Source of the DNA: Thinopyrum elongatum
Taxonomy: Eukaryota > Streptophyta > Magnoliopsida > Poales > Poaceae
Length of the DNA: 64,000 nucleotides
Assembly (NCBI GenBank): GCA_011799875.1
Contig: CM022302.1
Coordinates: forward strand, 375,776,569 to 375,840,568
Reading direction: 5' to 3'
The position numbers and the translations under genes were made by a program. Position 1 is the stretch's first letter. Every line of letters begins with the position of its first letter. The notes below the pieces were generated by a model. That model searched no databases. It saw nothing but the letters and a program-made list of their open reading frames with translations, and was not told the origin of the DNA. Of this stretch, positions 48,326-60,600 are shown piece by piece.

Positions 48326-49725
48326 CGCTTATGCATTTTTGATGACTTTGATGCACAACACACGAAGTAACATATTTCTTCAATCAATGAAGACTTACCC
48401 TCTAAGTGTGAAGAAATTAATGAAGAACTTGACTCTCAGAACCCTACAACAATTGTACATGGAGTCTGAAGTTATCATAGTTATTATACAGCGGGTAACG
48501 CCACCACCACTTTATGACATTCTTCAAATTTGAGTTTTTTGTCATTTGCTATTTCGTCAAACTTTTCAAATTTATCATTTTAGGTTATTCTTCATTGCTT
48601 GTGTCCTCAACAGCATCCATATATTGCTAATTCTTCAAGCTGTTTTCTTTACCTATGTGGATGTGATCGGACCCACTCCCCTCTATGCTAAACTCAACCC
48701 ACTCTGTTCACAGATTCTTCATATGCGTTCTACTTGACACTGTTCAAAGTCTTCACTGTGTCTTTGACGGCTGAAGAAATTGCGAACACCTTTTAAAAAA
48801 ATTCTTAAAATCTTTTTGGCGGTTGCCATAGTAACTTAATCCCGCACTCCTTTAGCGTGGATAAGGATGCGAAAATGCATGTGTGACGCGTGTCATGGAG
48901 ATGCGAATCGTTAGGGGCTTATCCGTCCAAAATATTTGGACCACTCGGTTTTCACCGCGGCTATAAATAGCCTTGACCCCGTGAACCTTGTTTCACTTCG
49001 CTCCCTTGCTCCTATCGCTCTCACTCTCAAACCCTAGCACCACCGCTAGAATTCATTACCGCCGGAGAAGAAAAGCTTAACTGCCTTGACTTCTTCGTCG
49101 ACGTACTCATGTTGGCCGCGGATTTCTTCACCTCCGTCACCGTCGTAGCTGTCTTTCATCGAAAAGTTACGGCATGAAAGATCTAAACTGATGATTTTCT
49201 TTGTTCCGTCGTCCAGTTCATCGAGTTCATCCTTGGGGTAATTAAAAGTTCATTTTTACTACCCAGTTTGATCTCCTCTCTACCTGAAAATCTTCAAGTG
49301 TTGTTTTTACCTCACTTTTAATTCTTCAACACTTTCTTTTTGCCAATCTTGAGTATTTTACCTAAGTTATGCTTAACTGTTAGATTCATCAATTGTGCAA
49401 TTGCTTCAATATGTACAACTCTGGAACCTAAGTCAAGAACACTTAGTGAATTTCGTCAAGATGATAAGGGTCAATTTCCTCAACTGGTTTATTTTGAAAA
49501 ACATCTGAGAACACATGTGACTCTTCCCAATTTCCTCGCAACTATACTCTGTTCATAGGTACACATGTCTGCCGACGAATCTCTAGGTTCTCATCAAATT
49601 AACTAAGGGAAATACTATCTGCTACTATACTACTTCACCCTTCCTCTCCAGGTAAGCCCAACAACTCTACAGAGAGTAGCACAAACCAACTTTTTTATTA
49701 ATGGTCATGATAAAAAAAGGGTTCT
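48326..49725 (+). other. Internal promoter and accessory-ORF remnant of Copia E
   Basis: A TATA box in CCGCGGCTATAAATAGCC (48955-48972) is followed by a leader with CGCTCTCACTCTCAAACCC, then short broken frames up to the polypurine tract AAAAAAAGGG (49712-49721). This is the same layout as the accessory unit of Copia B, with most of the ORF deleted. No domain can be named in what is left. Confidence 0.55.
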
Positions 49726-52621
49726 TGAAAGGGAATTTCCCTCCTTAAGTGTTTTGGTGTTGACGACAATGCAATTTGCAGACTAATTGTGTGCTTGAGC
49801 TACATAGGCATACCTAAATGGCACGAGACGATTAGGTACTCCTCTAGAAGGAAAAGATCAAAGATGGCATTTTCGACGCTTTTCTTTCTTTGGTCATAGG
49901 AAATTCGTACTGTTTATATGGGTCTGCGTTGGAAGGTACGAGTGAAATAAAATCATGTACACGAAACTCATATTGCACCCACGTAGCCTTCCTATTCGTT
50001 TTCAAGGAGAGATTCCAATTCTACCTTCATGCTGCAAAAACACTCCCGGGTGTATGATGACCCATAAGTATAGAGGATCAATCGTAATTCTTCAAATAAG
50101 TAAGAGTGTCGTACCCAACAAGGAGCAGAAGGAATTAATAAGCGGTTTTCAGCAAGTATTCTCTGCAAGTGTTGTAAGATAGTTTCGACAGATAGTTTGA
50201 TAGCAAGATAATCGGTAACAAGTAACAAGTAACAAAAGTAGCAAGGTGGCCCAATCTTTATCATTGCTAACGAGAAGGCGAAAGTACTTGTAGTGATTAA
50301 AGCATTCTCGAGGGTCCACGTGAATTTCATCTAGTTACTTTCAGCATGATTCATTGACTCACATTCATTGTTTTGATAAGTTGTTATGTGGGTGGGCCGG
50401 AGCTAAGGTGGTGTTCTTACTTGAACAAACAACCTACTTATGATTACCCCCTCTCGGAAGCATCCGCAACTACAAGAGAAGAGGTAAGATAAATCTAACC
50501 ATAACATTAAACAAAAAGGATCCAAAACAGCCCCTTATGGAATATCTCATAAACTGGGGTTTAGGTTTCTGTCACTCCCGCAGCCCATCATCTACAAACT
50601 AATCCCACAATGCCTTCCCCTAGGCCCAAACATGGTGAAGTTTCATGTAGTTGACATTCATACGACACCACTAGAGGAAGAACAACATAACACACCATCA
50701 AAACATTGAACAAAAAATCAACTTCACATGATTACTTATAACAAGACTTCTCCCATGTCCTCAAGAACAAATGGAACTATTCACAAAGCATAAGTGTGTT
50801 CATGACCAGAGGATATAAATATGTAATTAACAATCTGAACATATAATCTTCCACCAAGTAAACCAACTAGCATCAACTACAAGATGTAATCAACACTACT
50901 AGCCCCCCCAGGTACCAATCTGAGGTTTGATACAAAGATTGAATACAAGAGATGAAATAGGGTTTGGAGATGAGATGGTGCTAGTGAAGATATTGATGAA
51001 GATGAGACCTCCCACAATGAGAGGAGCGTTGGTGATGACGATGGCTTCAATTTCCCCCTCCCAGAGAGAAGTTTCTCCGGCGAAATCACTCCGCCAGAGA
51101 GCAAAAGTGCTCCTGCCTAGGTTCCGCCTCGAGATGGCGGCGGCTCATCCCGAAAGTCTTCTCTCATTTTTTCTAGGGCAAATGGCTTCATATAGGAAAA
51201 TATGGGAATTAGTGGACCTCCATGGGACCCACAAGGCACTAGGGGGCACCCTGAAGTGTGGCCCTACCAAGGCTCTTCTTTGGTACTTCTTTCTTCCAGT
51301 ATTTTTTTATATATTCCAAAATAATTCTTCGTAAATTTTCAGGCCATTTGGAGCTCCGGAGAATAGCTATCTCTATTGTAGCTTCTTTAGGTCAGAATTC
51401 TAGCTGTCGGCAATCTCCCTCTCTTGGTGTATCTTGCATTTTAAGAGAGAAAAGGCATTAGAATTACATCACAAAGTAAAATATAACTTCAAAACAATAG
51501 AAATAATAGTAGGAAAACATGATGCAAAATGGACGATCGGTGTACCGCTCCCATGTGGAGCTGAACATCAGCTGCCCACCCAGGCGGTTGTACCGTGTAC
51601 ATGGGAGGTTGTACCGCTGCTAGGTTGGAGTGGCACTACCGCTCCGGGTACCAAGGCAAGCACCGCTCTGGGGGCATTTCCTCCGGGAATGTAGCGGTAC
51701 ATGAGCGGTGGCCATGCAGTTGTTCCGTCTATTGTAAAATAGTCGGTACTACCGGCCTCATAAACGGTTTTATCACTCTGGCTGTCTTGGGCCATGCCAT
51801 GGGACTTGAGCGGTTGTACCACTCCCTGGAGCACTCTGTATATTTCTGCAGTGTAACAGTTGGATTTGGGAGGGATTATTTAAGAAGGGTGTTCTTCTTC
51901 CTCCCACCTGCCTCTTACCTCCTACTCTCCTCCATTAATGACCAAAACTTTTTCTGACCCGGTCTCCTTCTCTAGCCAAACAAACCTTTTGATTTTCTTG
52001 GGATGGAAGAAGGAGACCTAGATCTACACTTCCACCAAAGGAAAATTGATCCCTCCTACATTCTATTGCGGATCTCGTTACTCTTTGGTGTTTGGGCACA
52101 TTAGATGGAAGAGGTCACCACAGAGCCACATTCCATTGTGGTGAAGCTTTGTGGTGGTGTTGGGAGCCTCCAGTTAAGTTGCGGAGAGAGGCCCAACCTT
52201 GTTTGTAAAGGTTCCAGTTGTCGCCTTCATGGGCACTTCTAGTGGATTCACGACACCTTGCATTGTGCGGGGGCGTGAGGAGAATAGGGCAAGGCACTGT
52301 GGCGCTTGGGGTGCATCGCACATCCACACCCCTCCAACGGAGACATACCTCTCCCAAAGGAGGAACTTCGGAAACACATCCTCATGACCACTTGCGGTTA
52401 CTTCTATCCTTTGCTTACTTTGTGTAAGCTTGTTATACTGTGCTTTCTCTCTAGCTTGTACTAGTTGTTGTCGAGCTTGTCATATACGTTGTCCGCCTAG
52501 TTGCATATCTAGACAACCTACTTTTTTGTTGAGCCTGAAATTTGAAAAAAACAAGTTGAAAATTGATAGTTTCCTAATCACCCCCCTCTAGTCGACCATA
52601 CCAATCCTTTCAATTCTAACA
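49726..52621 (+). repeat. 3' LTR of Copia E, interrupted by a solo LTR
   Basis: Starts TGAAAGGGAATTTCCC after the polypurine tract and ends CAATTCTAACA. Removing the inner solo LTR and one duplication leaves about 1,406 bp. The right half has several GCGGTTGTACCG(C)/GTACCGCTCC repeats (51540-51830). The next bases TTACA (52622-52626) would be the right target copy; its partner is not in the window. Confidence 0.75.
50055..51539 (-). mobile_element. Solo LTR of the Gypsy A family, minus strand
   Basis: Plus-strand start TGATGACCCATAAGTATAG, end AAAATGGACGATCG, flanked by GTGTA at 50050-50054 and 51540-51544. Removing it rejoins the GGGTGTACCGCTCC of the Copia E LTR. It is the reverse complement of the 42823-44340 LTR family, somewhat diverged. 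The expected terminal CA (element start on the minus strand TG) has become CG, so this end is mutated. Confidence 0.8.
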
Positions 52622-53755
52622 TTACAACAATAGAGAGGCGGTTGAGAAGGCAGACTTAGTGCACCAGTCTCTATACATTATTTAGACGTCACAAGCCTCT
52701 ATCATAGTAGTAGAACTAGTGGAATCGGAAGCATAGACAGTGGTGGGACTCATAACACACTAGGGAATACTCCTGAGACAGATAGTAGTCGCCGAACTCA
52801 ACGACATCTCCACAAGCATATGGGTCATCCTCGGGATCTGGACAAAATCAACAAGCCAGGTGAGCACATTGAATGTACCCGCAAGCAATCAAAAATGAAG
52901 CAACAAGATGCATGACAGCTGAATCCAAATCTCAAACAAAATTGTCAATAAAAACTCCCACTTCAAATCCAAGAAGGCGGAAGAAGCAGCGATTATAACC
53001 AACCATATCCGAAGACAAGGGGCATAACTCAGTACATAACTTAACCTAAAAGCCAGGTCAACATAAGTAAAGATCACCATGAGTGTGTACCGATGAGGTG
53101 CCACCACTCCGGGACTGTGCATATTGATAAATGATCACCAAGAATGGGGTCCGAATCAGGTGATGTCATTCTGGGATAGGGACAGTATTTAACGAGAAAT
53201 TGATAAATGATCACCAAGAATGAGGTCCAAATCAGGTGATGTCATTCTGGGACTGGGACAGTATTTAACCCGAAGTCTAAATAATTGGTAATTGGCAAAC
53301 CAGGTTCTGCATATATAACCATTGAGACGGGAACCATGAGGTTAACCATAGAGTCAATGGGAACAACATATGGTAAATTCATATGTTTAACCACCGAGAT
53401 GAGTGTCATGAGACCCTCTGAATCAGTGGGATCAACCAAACAATTATAACTACACAGAGATCAACCTACACCATTACTGACTCAGAACAACAAGATGTAA
53501 ACCTTCCTCACCTTCTTCTCTCTGGCCATGGGTTCGGTGGTGGCTGCAGTGCGCAAAGGACATTGTTTGGTGGCATAGAACAAAGGAACACTTGAGCACT
53601 AGAGGCTAGAGCGCGAGGAAGAAGACGATGGCAGGGGGTTGAGAGCGTAAAGCTTCCCCCCGCGTCGCGTTTCCTCTTTTGAAGAGTGGTCGAAATGCGA
53701 AGCGGTGACAGGTTAGTGCCGCCATGCGGCTGCAAATCCCTTATCATTCCCATGT
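52622..53755. mobile_element. Degraded LTR-derived sequence
   Basis: No gene. The segment at about 52840-52895 (CAAGCC..GTGAGCAC, TTGAATGTAC(C/T)CGCAA) matches 19620-19670 of solo LTR D in the same orientation. This stretch is therefore probably a diverged and truncated copy of a related long LTR. The terminal sequences were not found. Confidence 0.4.
53122..53275. repeat. 77-bp tandem duplication
   Basis: ATTGATAAATGATCACCAAG starts at 53122 and again at about 53199. Both copies end in GGGACAGTATTTAAC. They differ at only a few positions, so the duplication is younger than the LTR fragment around it. Confidence 0.85.
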
Positions 53756-54603
53756 TTAGGCGTTAATTACACACAAGAATCGAGGGGTTGTCGTTAATCA
53801 CCATGCGGGGATCGAGGCGCACGACCCCCCCCCCCTCTTGATGGGACGTGACCTTGGTGGGCCCATGACCCACGCCTGCACGTCACATAGACCATCAGGT
53901 CAAGGTCACCATGTGGCCAGGTGGGCCCATGGACAGGACATGTGTGGCTTATTAGAACCAGACCGGATAACCATCACGGTGGAGCGCGGGAATTCTCCTT
54001 GCCAAAGTGGTTAGTTGCACGGGAAATCTTTCCGACGTGTGGCTTGGTTGTACTCCTTCAACATTTTCAAGACCGAGGAGGTCTATGCCACCTCGGATGC
54101 AGCTCGGTGTCACAAGCTCGGATGCAGGAAGACACTAATCGGGGGATGCTTTCGTTGAACCAGCTTCAAGGCCAGCGACTGAAGTAGACGAGCAACTCGG
54201 ATGAGTAGATGTGCTACCAGATTGAAGACCAGTTCAGTGGGTACTGATGATGTCCCGGCTAAGGGGCATCTCATCATGTCGACTCCCTACTTGGTGGGCC
54301 GAGCTAAGGACCCCTTGTCGATTTTGACGTGGGCCACTTTTGGGTGATCCATGGTAGATAACATTAAGTTTCTAGAAGACTTGTTGTGCAAGACAAGAAG
54401 CTGGATTCGTGGAGGAATCTACCTCCTCATACGTAGCCAACTAGAATCCTTGTACCCTAGGAGCCCCCTGGTATGCTACATAAGCCGAGGGGCAAGGCTC
54501 GTAGATACACATTACAATCTCTCGATACTTTGTACTTTCGATACACTCCAATGCAATAATCTTAGGATACCCTACCGAGGGATCTGTCGGATTTAGCTTC
54601 GAC
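53756..54603 (+). mobile_element. LTR fragment of an unassigned Gypsy-type element
   Basis: The right part has the layout of an LTR: promoter-like CTACATAAGCCGAGGGGCAAGG (54475-54496), then a leader ending ATTTAGCTTCGACA at 54603. Flanking duplication and internal domain were not found. The left border is uncertain. A C run (53827-53835) lies inside. Confidence 0.4.
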
Positions 54604-55170
54604 ACTACGACCATGAGGCCGGCCCGTCAACGTCCATCGTTGACGGCTAGGTTGCGAGCTCCGATGAGGAGGAGTATGGCATGCGAGACGGCGGGGCCTC
54701 GAGTCCCATGTGGGCCGGTCCGTGTCCCATGTCCTACTCTTCCTTGCCGGCAACCGCACCTTCACTTCGCAGGTCTCACGATCGTCGGACATGAACACGG
54801 TCGCCTGACATTGATATTGGTGGGGCGGGGGAAGGCAACAAGGACTTGGAAGGTGGCCGCCGTCGAATAGGTTAGAGTCCTGACGCTTTTGTTTAATGAA
54901 AGATGTCAAAAATGTGGTCCGGTTTGCATGAAAAACGTGTGATTTGATCAAATTCACTTTGAAATGTATGCGGACACGATTGGATGGCCGACTATTGCAT
55001 CACTGTCACGTTTACGGATGGATTGTTTTTGGGACGTGGCTAGGGCGCATGTGCGCTCGTTCGTTTGATCGAGCAGAATAGAAAGCCACCTGGTCCCCCT
55101 TCCCACCACCTTCCGTGTGCCTACGTACGCTACCATAGAATCAACCAAGACCTTTGTCCCACGTGCATTT
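54604..55170. other. Intergenic, no gene recognised
   Basis: GC-rich at 54600-54850 with overlapping frames on both strands that show no domain; AT-richer afterwards. It may be the edge of the gene island around 57663-61161. Confidence 0.4.
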
Positions 55171-56310
55171 ATTTTCCATTTGAGAAAATTTAAAAATGTC
55201 GTAACTTTTGATTTGAGTGTCAGAATTCAGATCCGTTTTCACCGTTGGATTTCTCATGACGAGTTCTTCAAAACTAAATCCCATATGGGTAGGTTTTATC
55301 AAACTTTATTTCGTGGGCAACTTTGGATGCAATGGAGGCAACTTTAGTGATATAGAGAAGCAACTTCTTCTGTTTGGCCTAGTACAACTACCCATTAGGT
55401 TGGTTTGTAAAAAATAAGGAATCACACAAAATATGAGGTGCCTTTAGTGCTACATATAAGCAATTTCCATGCACTATGTGTACCTTTGAATTTTGCTAAC
55501 ATTATCCCAACTTACTTATCGTGTTTGCTCAGTTGCCTATTGTTGATGTTCAGTTGCCTGCGGTTGATGCTCAATTGCCTATCGTTGATGTTCAGTTGCC
55601 TACGATTGATGCTCAGTTGCCTACAAATACTATGAAATTACCTACAATTGATGCCCAGTTGGCTGCCATTGGTAATTAGTTGCTTACCATTGCTGCTCAG
55701 TTGCCTAACTTTGCAAATTAGTTGCCCACAATATTGTGAAGTTGCTTATCATTGTTTTTTTAAGTTGTGTACAAACACTATGAAGTTGCCTACCGGTGAT
55801 GATTAGTTGCCTACCGGTGATGCTTAGTTGCCTGTTGGTGATGTTATAGGCAACTTCATAATTATAGTAATTATAGTAGACAAGCGGGAGAAATCTGCTT
55901 TTTACAAAACATGGATAGGCGATAATAGGATCACATATGCATAATATATGTTTTATGCACCTTCATAATAGGAGTTGCCTCAATGTAATGCCAAAGTTGC
56001 CTACGAATGATGCTCGGTTGCTTATATACGGTGAAAATTTGTGTGGCATGGTTTCTACGTTCTCTACAATATACTTGCTAGGTAAATTCATTAGTACATA
56101 TGGTGCAAGGAAGGTGCTTCTGTTTAGCACTAAAGTTGCCTCATCTAGAATCAAAGTTGCTTTTGAAAAAAAAAATCCGCAAAACATATCCATATGAGAT
56201 CTAGTTTTAAAGAGCTCGTCGCGAGAAACGTAACAGTGGAAGCGGATCTTTGTTCAGACTCTAGTTAAAAAGCTATAGCTTTTTCAAAAAATTGAAACGG
56301 AATAAAGTGG
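55171..56310. mobile_element. Long-inverted-repeat element upstream of the GT90 gene
   Basis: The arms 55171-55360 and about 56105-56310 are imperfect inverted repeats of about 190 bp. For example CCCATATGGG...GAAGAACTCGTCATGAGAAA (left arm, reverse complement) pairs with CCATATGAG...AAAGAGCTCGTCGCGAGAAA on the right. Both arms share GAGGCAACTTTAGTG. The interior is built of GTTGCC-rich minisatellite. No transposase is present. Long arms and a small size fit a MULE-type MITE or foldback element. The target duplication was not resolved. Confidence 0.65.
55525..55860 (+). repeat. 21-bp minisatellite (CAGTTGCCTAxxxTTGATGxT)
   Basis: At least five regular units in 55528-55640, decaying to both sides. 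Each unit is 21 bases, so one frame reads QLPxVDx or QLPxIDA repeats until a TAG near 55676. I take the frame as a side effect of the period. Further right the units shorten to GTTGCCTACCGGTGATG. Confidence 0.8.
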
Positions 56311-57662
56311 ATGACATCAGCACATGCATGTAGCCAATTCTTACGCCCTGTGCACTACCATTAGCAGTACCACGCGATTCTTACCACAGTCACATGTACG
56401 ACATCGGACAACAACATAAGGGTGCGCTCGTTTCAATGAAACAGTGGAGCTGCACTATTAAGCATTTGGGTTGTTTTAGTGTCAGCCTTGGAGATCCCTC
56501 AGGTTTCCGAATTTAGTATAAGGAATCAGGTTCGTAGCTGTTGACCTGTCATCACGCCCGCGAATCTGGTTCGCCTTTTGACCTGCCTCCCTAGCGTAAT
56601 AATAAAAAAAAGGAAAAATGCACTCAGCTGGTTTGACATAGTCACGCTATTGCAGAAAGGGTGGAGGGGTCATTCGTGTGCAGCCCATGCGAAGGCCTCC
56701 TTATATTCAGGGCTGGACATGCTCCTGCGGCTCCGGTCTTCCTCCAAACCAGTGAGATCCAGCTAGACATGCGGGCGCGCGCGCATCTTCGGAGCCTTCC
56801 CCACCACTTGGTTCTTCCAGTACTGAAGGCACCCGGGACTGGCCCCGGTCATCATCTCAGGCGCTGCCGGGCCATTCCGGCGTGTGGGTGCCACGCCAGG
56901 GGAGCGCCGGAAGAGCGAGACGCACCAAGGCGATCTCTTGTAGCCGGCCATGAACGGCGGCAAGGGGACCTGCCGACCGATGTTGGACGCCTAAGGTTAG
57001 GCCTTCTTCTCCCTTTCTTATTTTGATCCCCTGTGGAGTCTGAATCCCTGTCAGATTTCGCTCCCGTTTCCGTCCATGATGGGAGCAGACGCAACATCTG
57101 CCTGCCCTGGGCCCGTGGTTTAGGTCTTGATGAAAATCGCGTCGTGTCTTGTGTCTTTAACACAAGACATTAGTACGTACCATGAATGATATAGGAGTAA
57201 TCTGCATAGTACATAAAGCTCACGTGTGTGTGGAGTGAAGGCTCACGATAAGACGAGGCGTTCCCCGAAATGGAACACCGACGAGGACATGATAGGGATA
57301 GAGCCGCAGAGGCGCAGAGACAGGACAGGAGCTGGCAGCACAAATCCAAATGGTCCACGTCGCATTTTTTTTTCTTTCTCCGATGGAGGCACCATCCACC
57401 CCACCTCACGTGAGCGAAGCAAAACTTGTGCTGACCGCGTCCTGGCCCAAGAGACCTGCAGCTACGTGGACGCCTCCCCCTGAGCGATCGGCGCGAAACG
57501 CAACCTTCTTCCGCGATGACGCACGGGCTCACTCCATTCGTCTGCTCTCTGTTTTCAGGAGGCAGCCGAGCCAGCCAAACGCGGAGGAAACAAACTTGCA
57601 GATAAATCGCGAAGCAGGCGGACGCAGAGGTGGAAGGGAGGTCGAGGGTGGCCAGGCGGGCG
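56311..57662. other. Upstream region of the GT90 gene
   Basis: No second gene supported. A GC-rich piece at 56660-57000 opens several frames on both strands (for example 56661-57026), and one ends with GCCTAAGGTTAGG, a possible donor. It could be an upstream exon of another transcript but shows no domain. The last 150 bases before the ATG at 57663 are GC-rich leader-like sequence; I found no clear TATA box. Confidence 0.4.
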
Positions 57663-60600
57663 ATGGCCACGGCTGCCGCCGACGCCGCCGCCGCCGTCCC
57701 TGACGCCCGGAGGTGGAGCAAGGCCGGCCCTTCGTCGCCGGTGACCACCGCCATCTTCCTCTTCTTCTTCGTCGTCGTGGTCGGCGTCCTCGTCTCCGCC
57801 CGCTGGATCACCACCACCGTGAGTCCGGCCTTTTCTTGCTCGCAAGTTTCTCTTTCCGTGAGAATGTTTAGGGAAGAACCACCGCTCGTGAGTCACGGCG
57901 ATCCGTTAGGCTCTTACTTACACGGATTTGATTTGTCATCATGCGTGCAGACTCATCTGGCAATCACCAATCTGGATCAGTGGCGCACACAGCCGGTAGG
58001 TAAGCTCACAACCTTCTTATTTTGTACGGTTATTTTGAATCAAATAACTTATTTTACTCTCCACTAGAGAGAGTGACATTGGTACATGCATACAGTATAT
58101 CCTATGTTTTTCCTTCTCTCTGTTTCTAATTTAATACTATGTTCTTGTTTCCAACACCAGATCACTCTTCCTAGACTAGGAAATGTCTTGATAACAGGAA
58201 TTACGTTACTGTCTCCGATTCATATTACTTGTCTCATATTACTTGTCGTTCATTTAATATAATTATGTACTAAATTTGTACCAGATGAGCGACTATTTTC
58301 TTATCAAGAATGAACTTTACAGGGTTGATTCGTCCAAGAAATAATTGTTTAAGAAAGAATAATTTTCTGCGTATACGGCTGCATGGAATTATAACAACAT
58401 TTTTCACGTAGGATACAATGCTGTTGGGTTGTATAGAACACTGGAAGTTCAAATTTGCTGCGAAATATTAGCTTTTCAAACAGGAATATTCACAGCCGTC
58501 GATCCGATCTCCGTGCAGGCAATCCTGACGGCCACGCTTACCACCTCCATCCTCGCCATCCGGCCGGCCCGCCGCCGCCGCGCCCCACCTACTCCCTCTC
58601 CTGCTCGGCGCCGCCGCTCACCCGCGACCCAGACATCCCCAGCAACATCTCCCAGACCCTCTCCCTCGCGCTCTCCTCCAACGCCACCTGCGCCTCCGTC
58701 CCCGACCCCCAGCCGATCCCCCCTGCCGCCGACGCCGACACCGATGCCAACGCCACCTGCCCCACCTACTTCCGCTTCATCCACGAGGACCTCCACCCAT
58801 GGCGCGCGGCGGGGGGCATCACGCGCGCGATGCTCGACCGCGCGCGCGCCACCGCCAACTTCCGCCTCGTCGTGCTCCGCGGCCGCGCCTACATCGAGCG
58901 CATCGCGCCGGCCTTCCAGACGCGCGACCTCTTCACCATCTGGGGCATCCTCCAGCTGCTCCGCCGCTACCCTGGCCGCGTCCCCGACCTCGACCTCATG
59001 TTCGACTGCGTGGACTGGCCGGTTGTCCACGCCGACGAGTACCAGGGGGACAACGCCACCGCCATGCCGCCGCTTTTCCGCTACTGCGGTGACAACGAGA
59101 CGCTCGACGTAGTCTTCCCGGACTGGTCCTTCTGGGGCTGGTAAGTAACTGCTCCTCCCTTCTTTCGCTCTTATATTTCTTACGCATTTTGGCATTCCTA
59201 TATTTCCTAACATCTGTTACTGCTCGCTAATAATGCAATGAGTCCGGAGTCTAGAATCATCACCTGTGATTCATGCGCCATTACTGTTACGATAATCATG
59301 TTTTTACTAGGAATGAATAGTACAAAGACAATGTTCTTCATGTGACACATGATTTGGAGTACATAAGTTTTGATTCTTTGACAGGCCCAAGGACTTCCCA
59401 AACTTCAAAATAGTCATGGCCGATAAGCATATCTCTGCCGTACTGACTATATTTTGTGCATGTATGAAACGTGGATGCATATCTTTACTTTAGTATCAAC
59501 TGGGTCCCCTGTTCTGTTGCTATGAGAGCAAATCAATGAACGCAAACCGGAAACAAGGGAAGAAAGAGCAGCACACTTTCCTGAAGTTCAGTATCTTGGG
59601 AAGTGTATAAGTTTAAGTTAATAGTAAATGGTGAACCAAAATTAGCTCTGTTTTTTTTATGCTTTGATTTTTTTAAACAAAGTACAAATGCTTAAATTAA
59701 CTTCTGTGCTTACAGGGCCGAGATAAACATAAAGCCGTGGGATGCACTGCAGAAGGATTTGAATGAAGGCAATAAGAGGGTGAGATGGATAGATAGAGAA
59801 CCTTATGCTTACTGGAAAGGGAATCCAGAGGTCGCAGCTATAAGGCAAGAGCTGGTTAAGTGTAATGTGTCCAGTAAACAAGAATGGAATGCACGGATTT
59901 TCAAACAGGTACTTGTTTGTGTTTATGTTGCAGTGCACTCTGTTATACTTGAAGGGAGTTTTAACATTACATTTTATTCTCACAAGTAGAAAACCCTATT
60001 ATATCTTGTCAAATCTTGTTTTTTTTTTTTTACAAATCTTCTAATCCTTCTGATCTAGAGCATAGCCTTTTTCCAAAGAAAATAATTTTGATGATGCCTA
60101 TGGCTGAATAGAGTGTTTACTTTTGCATTCTCATTTAGGATTGGATCAAAGAAAGCAAGGCAGGATACAAGAAATCAAATTTGGCCAGTCAATGCACCCA
60201 TAGGTTCGTTTTCTTTCATTAAAAGTTAGGCAAGACTTGTTTGTTCTGTCGTCAGTATTGAAGTTGTTATGATGGGTGATAGGTACAAGATCTACATTGA
60301 AGGATCAGCATGGTCAGTCAGTGAGAAGTATATCCTAGCTTGTGATTCCATGACGCTGGTGATTAAACCAAAATACTACGATTTCTTCTCAAGGGTGCTG
60401 ATGCCCACTCAGCATTATTGGCCAGTTCGAGATGACAATAAGTGTGGCTCCATAAAGTATGCTGTTGACTGGGGAAATTCTCACAAGAAAAAGGTATGTT
60501 ATGCAGCACTATCTAGCAGCTACAATGACCATACTGGCTTTTCTATGAGCTGAAACACATTGTTCTTTTGTAGAAAATATCATGCCACTCAACATTTTGT

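Larger units (their letters stand above)
44341..52621 (+). mobile_element. Copia element E (SIRE/Maximus-like), 5' half missing
   Basis: A plus-strand Copia element, the host of Gypsy A. What remains: the C-terminal part of gag (44341-45075), pol (45309-48325), an internal promoter and accessory remnant (48326-49725) and the 3' LTR (49726-52621, itself split by a solo LTR). The 5' LTR and first part of gag should lie left of Gypsy A but are absent there. The LTR ends in CACCCCCCTCTAGTCGACC...TTCTAACA, a form common to grass SIRE-type elements, and its GCGGTTGTACC repeats recall Maximus. Name by recognition only. Confidence 0.75.

Noticed and set aside
55525..55860. QLPxVDx heptad repeat as a protein
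   Set aside because: The 21-bp unit keeps a frame open only over a few copies, then stops; it is the core of an inverted-repeat element.
56661..57026. 121-codon frame upstream of the GT90 gene
   Set aside because: No domain and frames open on both strands; kept only as an unexplained GC-rich piece.
57170..57817. Minus-strand 215-codon frame over the start of the GT90 gene
   Set aside because: It lies opposite exon 1 and the leader, has no domain, and is explained by the GC-rich coding strand.
58429..59112. Long Arg/Pro/Ser-rich plus frame over exon 3
   Set aside because: It is the wrong frame of exon 3; the frame starting at 58519 gives the GT90 domain and the correct splice phase.
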